Shown one piece after another: positions 1 through 8,658 of a DNA stretch of 64,000 nt; positions within the stretch are counted from its first letter, which is position 1, and the number at the start of each line of letters is the position of its first letter. A model generated the notes under the pieces. That model saw only the letters and a list, made by a program, of their open reading frames with translations, had not been told where the DNA came from and did not search any database. The position numbers and the translations under genes were made by a program. The DNA comes from Clavelina lepadiformis (Eukaryota; Chordata; Ascidiacea; Aplousobranchia; Clavelinidae). The stretch covers positions 5,952,001 through 6,016,000 of the forward strand of contig NC_135242.1 in the NCBI RefSeq assembly GCF_947623445.1, read 5' to 3'.

Positions 1-2
1 AA

Positions 3-653
3 CACCAAAGTCAGTCCCAAGCGCAGTTTGGTCGACGCAGATACCAAGGTCAATCACAATCTCAATCTCAGGTCAACGCTGGTCACGGTGCCCAAGCTCA
101 ACACCAAAGTCAATCCCAGGTAAACGCTGGTCACGGTGCTCAAGCCCAACACCAAAGTCAATCCCAGATCAACACTGGTCACGGTGTTCAAGCCCAACAA
201 CAAAGTCAGTCTCAAGGACAGTGGCACAAGCGTTCAGAAGGTGAGTTAGATTCCAAAGTCAAACGGGGTTTTCAACACCAACATCAGGGTCAAACGCAAG
301 TAACCATAGAAATTCAACACCAAGGACAATCTCAGTCTCAGGTCGGGACAGGTTCGCAATCCCAGACGCAAACCCAAGGGGGTCAGTCACAGTCACAGGG
401 TCAATCACAAGGAGGCCACCCCCCCAATAACAAACCTCCACCCCCTCCTCCCCCACCTCCTAAGCCTGGAAGTCCAAAACCTCCACCTCATCCTCCATCA
501 CCCCCGAAGCCTGGAAGCCCAAAACCTCCACCTCCCGGAAATCCCCACAAAAGCTCTAAAAAATCTCACAAAAGCTCAAAGGGAACCAAAAAGTCTAAAG
601 GGTCTAAATCCAAGAAATCAAAAAAGGGTTCAAAGAAAAGCAAAAAACACTAA
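3..653 (+). CDS. Partial secreted Gln/Ser/His-rich repeat protein with Lys/Ser tail (family copy A)
   Basis: Open frame of 216 residues that runs in from the left edge, so the signal peptide and pro-region lie outside the window. In order it has a Gln/Ser/Gly/His-rich body with three near-perfect copies of VNAGHGAQAQHQSQSQ, basic sites (FGRRR, WHKR, VKRG), a second Gln/Ser stretch, a proline block with KPGSPKPPP repeated, and a 35-residue tail made almost only of Lys and Ser plus a few Gly and His. The same order occurs in the intact copy at 4803-6309, where it follows a signal peptide, so secretion is inferred. The RR/KR sites could be proprotein convertase sites. An AATAAA lies at 880-885. 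I do not know the family. The pairing of a neutral body with a polycationic tail recalls matrix, silk or silaffin-like proteins, but that is analogy only. Confidence 0.75.
   Translation, partial: HQSQSQAQFGRRRYQGQSQSQSQVNAGHGAQAQHQSQSQVNAGHGAQAQHQSQSQINTGHGVQAQQQSQSQGQWHKRSEGELDSKVKRGFQHQHQGQTQVTIEIQHQGQSQSQVGTGSQSQTQTQGGQSQSQGQSQGGHPPNNKPPPPPPPPPKPGSPKPPPHPPSPPKPGSPKPPPPGNPHKSSKKSHKSSKGTKKSKGSKSKKSKKGSKKSKKH
72..215 (+). repeat. Three tandem 48-bp coding repeats
   Basis: Three consecutive 48-bp units encode VNAGHGAQAQHQSQSQ twice and a diverged third copy beginning INTGHGVQ. The period is exact and in frame, so copy number can change by unequal exchange without breaking the protein. Confidence 0.9.
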
Positions 654-2647
654 GCAGTAGAACTAGAAATTAGATCGTTACAAACGGTATTTAATGAAGT
701 TTTTATAAATGCATGGTTAATGGTTGTAGATTTAAAGCACGTTTGGTAGATTAATTGCATGTCGCAAAAATTGTTCGGGGTTTCCAGCAAAACACTTTAA
801 AACACATTTTTTGTGCACCCAACACACTCATTATTAAGGGAATTAAAGCTTAGATTTTTAAATCAATTTGAAGCATTAAAATAAAATTTCTGCAATTATT
901 CTATACATGTGTTTTTGTTTTGACATTGTGTGTTGTTCTTGCAGAACCGAACTGAACGTGCAGCAAAGGACAGGAAATCCAGTTTAGCCACTTAAACGCG
1001 TTTTAGTTGTTAAAGCAATCAAATTTGAATAAAATAACTTTGGTTTAATTTGTAAAGTAAAACTAGTGACTTAAGCGTGACCAGTCATGAATACTTAAAA
1101 CCCATTTGTCATTCCGAAATTGTTTTGTACACATTTTAAACTGCATGCACTCCAATTTACCAAATTTTATTTGCACACTTTTATTTCTAAACGTTTTTGA
1201 CATGTAATCGTATTAAAATTAGTATCTAACATTGTGTAATACCAATTCGTGACATGTTTAATTGAGAAATAAAATGAAAAACGAAGGTTTTCTATTTTAC
1301 ATATAGCAATTGTTTGAAAATCGTTAGCATTGTCTAGCGGCAGCAATAAAACCCATAGGCTTTCAAAGTGTTATCGGTAAATTACGTTTGATTTATATTT
1401 TAAACTCGCAATTTCAAATGATTACTGGTAGGTCAATGATGTCGATGCATAAAACCCATTGTTTTCTGGATTATGCTCAAATATAAAAAAGATTAAGTGT
1501 AGAATTTAAAATGACATGTAAGTGAATCCATTTAATAAAGATATTCTTATGGCATAATAAACAAATGACTTATAATAATAAGCGATAATAGACCGTATAA
1601 AAAAAGAATTGCTAAAATTGTGAAGGGCAATATCTTCTTACCCGAGGCTATTTGAAATCTTCATTTTGTGACAAGTTAAATTTACAGACAAAAATGATGT
1701 TTACATGTCAGACATTTCTTTTGTAATAAATTGTGGATGTGTACTGCGCTACTTGACATATAACAGTAACATCCATCAATGTTATAAACCTGCTTTGCGG
1801 CTGTCATTCCTTAGTCGAGCGAGATGGATGATGAAGTTAATGCTGTTTCGCGACTATTCCTCAATACTGACGAATCTCATCTTAAGGCGTGAATAATTGC
1901 TAGTTTAATAGTTGTCCTAGGAATGACTTACATACGGTCAGATAAACACATATTAATTTCCAGTTGTTTTATTAGTCAGTGTAGACCTTCGGGGCTAAAA
2001 ATGCGACACATGAATTGGTCACTACAAACTACTACATCTTTCACTGTTGAAAAAATTAGGTGTGTCAAGACAGAGTTACAATCCTTTTTGAATGCAATTT
2101 GTCCGAGGGTAAATAGTTATGAAGTATAGGATGTGCAACCAAATACGGGCATCATAATGTAGCTAAAGCGATTACCGTGACGATGATGTCACACTTTTCA
2201 ATGTTACCTACGTAACTAGAGACGCATGATCGTAAAATCCAAACAAAGTTAAAATCACCTTATTACGTCAAACAGAAAGAAATGATCTTATCCCTCACAA
2301 CCAGCTTTTCACTTCATGTTTTGCGACGTTTCTAACAAATTTATCCCTCATCAAAAGTAAGATTGTTATAGCAAGAGTTTAGCTAAGAGCCCAGACCCAA
2401 GGCCAGTTAGCATTAAATTCGACTCTTGAAATAGCAGCTAAAATAAATGAGGAAGTTGAATATATTTACTTTTAATCGAGAAACAAAAAGATATGTGGTT
2501 GACGTTATACCAGCATTCTATGAGTAAACCAAACCTTAATATGAATAATGCAGTTCAGCATAAAGATTTTCTGTGTTGTGAAAGCAATCACGTTTTAACG
2601 CACATATTAATTGCTGGATTTGTGTTATTAAAACTTGCAAGTTAAAA
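654..2647. other. Intergenic DNA between family copies A and B
   Basis: AT-rich sequence with only short unrelated open frames. Apart from the poly(A) signal of copy A and the palindrome just before copy B (2633-2642) I see no gene, RNA or element. Confidence 0.5.
880..885 (+). terminator. Poly(A) signal of copy A
   Basis: AATAAA about 230 bases after the stop codon of the first repeat-protein gene. Confidence 0.5.
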
Positions 2648-3409
2648 ATGAGATACTTTTTCATCTTTGTGGGATTTACGTTACTGGCAATTGTTTTCTC
2701 AACAGCGTCAACAGGTTAGTTCTTGTTGTGCAAAGTTGTGATATTGTAGGTCTGTTAACATATTTTTTCGTAGGTATAGGCCAGACGTTTTACGATTACA
2801 ATTAGACCTATTTTAAATCTGTTGCAGAGAAAGCCCACATTAGGAAGCGTCTTGATGATCTGACTGATGATGGTGAGTTTGTTTGCGGGATTACCAATTG
2901 ATCTTACTATGGCTTACAATTGATCTTACTACTTAAGCAGTGCATTTTTGTTTATAGACCTTTCAGACAACGATCGTTAAAAATTAAAAGAAATTCAAGA
3001 TGCCTTGACTGATCATCTCTCAAAGAGAAGCTCCAAACTGCGGAACGTTAGCTTGGCAAACGTTTTGCCGTGGAATTGGTCAATGCAAAAAAGAAAAGAG
3101 GATTCCTCAGCACCAGGGTTGGACACAAATAACTATCCACATCCTACACCAACATTAGGCTAAATTTCAGATTGGAGGAGGTTCTCAGAGTCTGTCAAAG
3201 ACTCAAGTTCAATCGCTATCTCAAAGTCAGTCTCAAGGCAAACGACTTCCTCAAAACAAGCCAAATCCGTTCCCTGCACTATCCACGCCACAGAGTCCAA
3301 AACCATCAACTCTTCATACTCACAAGAAAAGTTTCCAGATTTCCAAGGGTTTAAAAAATCTAAGAAATCTAAAAAGGGAAAGAAGTCGAAACAGAAAGGC
3401 AATCAGTAA
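2648..3409 (+). pseudogene. Decayed middle copy of the secreted repeat-protein family (copy B)
   Basis: Exon 1 (2648-2714) encodes a clean signal peptide, MRYFFIFVGFTLLAIVFSTA, the same length as exon 1 of the intact copy (67 nt). Exon 2 (2828-2872) gives a charged segment (EKAHIRKRLDDLTDD). Exon 3 (from 2958) aligns with the pro-region of the intact copy (KLKEIQDALTDHLSKR against KLRLIQVRNLLSNYLAKK), but an in-frame TAA interrupts it near the start and another TAA follows after PTPTLG. Beyond that a Gln/Ser part, a weak Pro/Ser segment and a Lys/Ser tail ending at 3409 remain, and the tail is in a different frame from the Gln/Ser part. The Gln/Ser body is much shorter than in the other copies. 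A short functional protein using a later acceptor in exon 3 is possible, but a dying paralogue fits better. Confidence 0.65.
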
Positions 3410-4802
3410 AACAAGTCTACTTTTATGCCTGCCCGAGTAGTTTATATTATATTGTGTCTAGACCAGTTACACGTCCAACTGAAATGCCTTACCAGGTTAA
3501 AAATGACATCATTTTTCGATGACGGCCGGACATATAAAATTATCACCTACATTTTTCGCTAGCCGATAAAACAGATTTGGACAAAGCTGGTCAAAACTAC
3601 GGCAAATGTGCCGCATATCAAAATTACGGCTCTAGCTAAGACAACTTTAAATGGGCGGGACAAAACCTTCAACTTTACCGAGGTTTGGACGTAGCTGATT
3701 TGGACCGCAGAGTTACTATGAAATGCTTCTTGCATGATTGAATAGAAAATTTTGTTTAATATCCTTCTACACTCGATATTGAAGTCAACATAATTCTTGT
3801 GAAATATAACGAATGAACTTCACAGAAAAGTAAGATTATTATAGCTGTAGGCCTACATACAGCATTAAACGCATCGCAGAGTCTTTTCAAAGCAAGCAAA
3901 CGATTTACCATAAAGCAACCCGTCAGTTAACGTTTTCCAACATGACCTTCAAGCTGAGACAATACTCGCCATAGGGATGCAGCACTATACCTGTAATGGT
4001 AAAAACTGAAGCAGGCCAAAAGGGATCTGCAGGTTAAACTGCAGTAATTCCATTTGCTGTTAAAAACAAGTTTTTGAAAATAATAAAATTCGGTGTGATG
4101 AAGACCATTGATTTCTAAAGAAGAAATGCAAAACTGTAAGGCTGTATATTACTTACAGGTATACAGAATAACATTAAACAAAAATGACAAGCCTTTTTTT
4201 AATTTAAATTTTTTAAACGTGAATATTTAATCCAATTTGTAAACAAGTTTCGACATATCTTAATCGTTGTTGAGTTGCCAACACATGTAACAAAGACGTT
4301 AATACGACTCATTTGCAAAATGATAGCAGCAAAGCTGTCGTTTTAGAATTGTTTTAAACCTAATTGTAATAGTAAATCATAGCAAATGGTTTCTTGTTAT
4401 ACGAAGTAGATTGACATAAACTTTGGTAACTAAACATTTGGGCGTTACCTGCGCAAAACGCTAAACGTTCAAAGCACACAAAAGTGACATGACAAATAAA
4501 CCCCTTTAAACAAAGCTGATATCTCTATGTACCATTTCTGGGTGGCTACGGATGTTTATGAGAATATATTTAGTGCCCTAAAATGGTGAAGCGATTCATT
4601 GCAAAGATGGTTTAAGTTTAACGAGTGTTTCAAACATATCATAAGACATGCTCAGTTATTGAAACGAAAAACAATGTAACGTTGTTTTCAGCAATTGCGA
4701 CAAACTGAAGCTATATAGCACTTGCAAGTAATTTTCTAGAGATGTGTTTTTAACTTTAAGTATGTTTACAGTTGCTTATTAGATTAAATTTTGTCTGGAA
4801 AA
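3410..4802. other. Intergenic DNA upstream of family copy C
   Basis: No gene seen. A TATATAG at 4712-4718 followed by the palindrome ACTTGCAAGT at 4720-4729 lies about 85 bases before the ATG of the intact copy and could be its core promoter. Confidence 0.4.
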
Positions 4803-6309
4803 ATGAGATATACACTTGTTGGTGTAGCCTTTGTATTTTTATCGGTTATCATTTCTTCTTCAGCAAAAGGTAAGTCAAACACTTATTACTATTTTGTTGC
4901 AATTTTCTTATGATTTAACACGTAACCTTATAATTTGAAGTATATTATACTTCTGCAGAAGAGGTAGCCGAGATTACGAAACGGCTAAAGGAGCTGGCTA
5001 AAGATGGTAAGTTTATAATCAGTAGGCTGCTGTATAATTTATAAAGAGGACACTTAACACTAGAACGACCAAGCGCTTCAATTGACGCATTTCAAGTATT
5101 TAATTTCTTGTATCTCCACCGGGCATCATCTTTTTCTGCTGAAACTTCTTGACAATTATCTTACAACGCTCAGTTTCTTACAACGCTCAGTTTGTCTGAC
5201 TTTTGGAGGTTTTGTGATTAAAACGGCGAATTTAAGCATATATCTACCTAGAACGACCAAGCGCGTCAATTGACGCAGATAGCTTAAAATTTCACATTAA
5301 GTCTACGGAAGGTGTGATTCCAGTCTGCAGAATCATTACAACGTGATAAAATGGAACAACGATAAATAATTGATCAGCATTGTCTGAGGTATAATTGAGC
5401 ATGGTGAGGTCATACTAAAATTGAGAAAATTTCTGTCCGGCGTCCTAATTCACTGTAGAAATTCGGGCTCAGTCAGCGAGTTTATTCGAAAGTAGCACGT
5501 GCTCGTGAGCAGTGGACATTTAGAAGGAGAAAAGACAGAGAAGGCTGTACTTCAAGGATGTTTTTCTCACTAAATTAATGAACGATTTGTATTTTATCTG
5601 TATTATGCGTCAATTGACGCACTTGGTAGTTTTAGGTAGTTTGAAAGCGCGGCCGTTCTAGTGTTAAAAAAATTTTCAAATTTAGGTTCTTTGTTTCTTA
5701 TAATTTCTTGTAGGCTTCTCCAAAGAGGAAAAGCTCAGACTGATACAAGTACGGAACCTTCTTTCAAATTATCTGGCCAAGAAGAACTTACGATACAATC
5801 GACGTGGATTCCAGTCTCAGTCCCAGACACAAACAGGCCTTAACAATGGGAAAGGATTTCAAGCTCAGCACCAAAGTCAAACGCAGGTAAATGCAGACGG
5901 AGGAGATGGCTTTCAGTCTCAATCCCAGTCGCAATCACAAGGTGGTCATGGCACCGGTGCACAAATCCAACATCAATCGCAGTCTCAGATTGGCGGTGGT
6001 AGTCATGGTGATGGTGGCCAATCGCAGTCTCAATCCCAAGTGCAAGGTGGTGGTGGTGGCGGTAACAGTGATGGGTGTCATCGATTGCCTTTGTTACCAG
6101 AAGAAGAAAAACCTGCAACCACTAAACCACCTCCTCCTCCTCCTTCCAAGCCAGAAAGTCCAAAGCCCCCGTCTTCGCACTCCCACAAGGGAAGCTCTAA
6201 GGAAACAAAAAGTTCAAAGAAGTCAAAAGGTTCGAAGGATTCTAAAAATTCCAAGAGCTCTAAGAGTTCCAAAAAATCAAAAGGCTCAAAAAGTAGTAAA
6301 AAACGCTAA
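4803..6309 (+). CDS. Secreted Gln/Ser/His/Gly-rich protein with proline block and Lys/Ser tail (copy C, intact)
   Basis: Three exons, 4803-4869, 4959-5006 and 5714-6309, give 236 residues with consistent phases and GT-AG borders. Residues 1-21 are a signal peptide (MRYTLVGVAFVFLSVIISSSA). Residues 22-70 are a charged helical pro-region (EEVAEITKRLKELAKD, then KLRLIQVRNLLSNYLAKK) ending in NRR before GFQSQSQ, a plausible furin-type cleavage point. The body is Gln/Ser-rich with His and Gly (QAQHQSQTQVNA, GGHGTGAQIQHQSQSQ) and a Gly run. Then follow KPPPPPPSKPESPKPP and a tail of Ser-Lys repeats ending KSSKKR. Only one Cys (GCHR) occurs in the mature part. Family and function are unknown to me; the design looks like a secreted structural or matrix protein. 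A MITE occupies most of intron 2. Confidence 0.85.
5058..5663. mobile_element. piggyBac-like MITE with TTAA target duplication
   Basis: 606-bp element flanked by TTAA on both sides (5054-5057 and 5664-5667). The ends are inverted repeats: left CACTAGAACGACCAAGCGC, right end read inverted CACTAGAACGGCCGCGC. The palindrome GCGTCAATTGACGC occurs at 5263-5276 and 5607-5620 and imperfectly at 5075-5088; the copy at 5248-5276 repeats the left-end sequence internally. There is no transposase frame. TTAA duplication and CACTAGAA ends fit piggyBac-like non-autonomous elements; Kolobok also uses TTAA. It sits inside intron 2 of copy C. Confidence 0.85.
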
Positions 6310-6447
6310 AAATGTATAACATAATATTTTTTCAATCACTTAATAATTTCTTTCTTAATTAATTTAACTTTACTAAATTTAGTAAGCTCTGTCGCGATTG
6401 TGTTGGTGTCTTTGTTGATATGATTATTCTTGCTCATTTAATTCTAT

Positions 6448-6453
6448 AATAAA
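6448..6453 (+). terminator. Poly(A) signal of copy C
   Basis: AATAAA about 140 bases after the stop codon of the intact repeat-protein gene. Confidence 0.6.
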
Positions 6454-6678
6454 TTTTTACTCATTGGATGACCTATAGGCGTACTTGGAAGTTTTACAAA
6501 AAGAATAGAACCTTTTAAAAAGCACTTTGTTAGGCTACCTAATAAAAAAATTACTAAATCACACCTTACCAAAGCAGGACATATACATATAAGCCTACAT
6601 CAAGAAACCTCCCTTTTTTAATTTTTGCTTTTAGTTACGACAGTTTAACCTGACTAAAAGCTACATCTGGGGGATAAC

Positions 6679-6778
6679 CATCTTGTGATGGTTAATTACT
6701 TTAATCGCAGTTGTATTCGTGACTTGTCTTTACCCTTGAACTCATTCTTGTTTGGTCGATTTCCTTTGAGCTTCATTA
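6679..6778 (+). repeat. Dispersed repeat, copy 1
   Basis: About 100 bp matching 8556-8658 by eye. Shared blocks include CATCTTG, ACTTTAATCG, ATTCTTG.TTGGTCG and GAGCTTCATTA. Family not recognised. Confidence 0.55.
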
Positions 6779-7248
6779 TAGGCTATAGATAAAGCGCATA
6801 TAATATATTGGCAGCGGTGACTACGGCTTTGAAAGAACTGGTATCCTATACGCGTGATGGTCTTTATCACGAACTGAACAGAAATACGCTCAAATCGAAA
6901 AGGAGGCCAAGTTTAAATGAAAACAACTTTACAGCAAATGATTTGGAATTATTTTATTTAAAAGCCGCACGTTTGAATGTGTGACAATTAAAAAGAATGT
7001 GAGTTTTGGCGATTTGCTCTGTCTGATATATATATATCTTGCTCTGTCAGGCGCGCAGCATTAACGTGTAGGCGTCTGTGAGGTACAGTAACTTGTTTAT
7101 AAACCTACAGACATGTAAACGTTTTGTTGGGGTTTTATCCTGATCGCTTGCTCTTTGTTTAGCATTCGTAAAAATATGAAGCATAACTGACCATACGATT
7201 AAGTGGTAGTTAAATAAATGCATAGCCTTACTACAGTTTATCTTAGCT

Positions 7249-7281
7249 ATACATACGTCACTGCTATAGTGACGTATGTAT
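7249..7281. repeat. Perfect 14-bp hairpin with TGACGTA arms
   Basis: ATACATACGTCACT, a 5-nt loop, then its exact complement. The arms contain the CRE/ATF-like core TACGTCA. No gene is adjacent, so regulatory use is unproven. Confidence 0.6.
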
Positions 7282-7502
7282 ATCATTTGTAAATAAAAAA
7301 AGAACAACGAGCGCTAAAAGTTGGCATTAAAGTCTAAGTAAAATGAAGCTCTGGTGAAGTTGTGAACACACTTATAATTTTGAAATAATCACTTTAAATA
7401 TACCGGGACCGACCAGAATTTCTTGAAAAAAGTAATTTGGTAACCTACAAGGATAAAACGACTTCGATAAAACAACTGTATTGGTACTGAAATAGTACTG
7501 AG

Positions 7503-8212
7503 GGTTCCACGACATATGGCCGCGGGAAAATGACCGCGAACAAACTCACCGGGGACAACTGAACGTGACGTAAATTGACCGCAAACAAACTGACTGTGAT
7601 GTAAATTGACCGCGAACAAACTAACCGGGAACAGACTTACCGGAATGAAAATTGACCGGGAGGTAAATTGACCGTGCAAGTGCTGAATTATTGTGTTTAA
7701 GTTGATGGTAGTATATGATATGTAAATATTTGTTTGTAACTATTTCCTTTGTTTTTAACAAAAATTTTTTTTATTTCAATACACATTGAAACATTTATTG
7801 AAATTAACAGAAATATTTCCGGAAATACGAGAAATACGAGTAACAACATTAAAAGACGTTCACTGCAAAACACATATGACACTACATAATAACAATAGGA
7901 AATCTATGAATAAAGGTGAAAAACCCGTAGGGTCACCCTACACCCTACAAGGGGCCAAAAAACTCTACGAGTGGCAACCTTGACTGTAATACACATACTG
8001 GATAGTGACTAGATAGTGAATTAGAATTTTGACCTTTTGACGGCCAATTTGTCGCCGGTTAATTTGATCGCCGGCCAATTTATCGACGGTTAATTTTATC
8101 GCCGGCCAGTTTACGTCACGGTTAATTTGATCGCCGGCCAATTTGTTGCCGGTCAGTTGTCCACTACCAGTTGTCGCCGGTGAGTTTGTTCACGGCCATA
8201 TGTCGTGATCCC
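7503..8212. mobile_element. Long-TIR DNA transposon derivative with iterated arms (Mutator-like candidate)
   Basis: About 710 bp flanked by AGTACTGAG direct repeats (7494-7502 and 8213-8221). The ends are inverted: left GGTTCCACGACATATGGCCG and right, read inverted, GGGATCACGACATATGGCCG. Each arm runs about 180 bp and is built of short iterated units such as AAATTGACCGCGAACAAA on the left and TTAATTTGATCGCCGGCC on the right. The core (about 7690-8020) shows no transposase. Long TIRs, G-rich termini and a 9-bp (possibly 8-bp) duplication suggest a Mutator-type MITE or foldback element. Confidence 0.75.
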
Positions 8213-8555
8213 AGTACTGAGGTAGGTCTACAGTAATCCGTTACTGTCTATAAGCTTAGTGCAATGAATGCAATTCTCCACCTCTGGATACGCGATGAAA
8301 AGAAGGTGAACTTTTTATTTCTAAACGGTTAGATGTGAACAAACTGAACGTATAAATAAACGTTTCCTCTGAACTTATATAAGGTATTAACCTGTATGTT
8401 AATTGGTTAGCCTACTCAGCTTTTTATCGTATTGGCTCTTGTGTTGTAAGATTTGTTTTGTTGGTGGCTTATAGCTTTATCTTTTTTGCTATTTTTTTTA
8501 ATTCAAGTTATTGTACTTTCAAAGGGGGTGTAGGATAATTTTCTTTAAATTTAAA

Positions 8556-8658
8556 CATCTTGGGGTGCTTTAGTCCTACTTTAATCGTAATTATATTCAT
8601 AGTTTGTATTTACCGTTTAAATTATTCTTGCTTGGTCGTCTTCGTGTGAGCTTCATTA
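8556..8658 (+). repeat. Dispersed repeat, copy 2
   Basis: Partner of the repeat at 6679-6778 in the same orientation, about 1.9 kb away; the long-TIR element lies between them. Confidence 0.55.
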
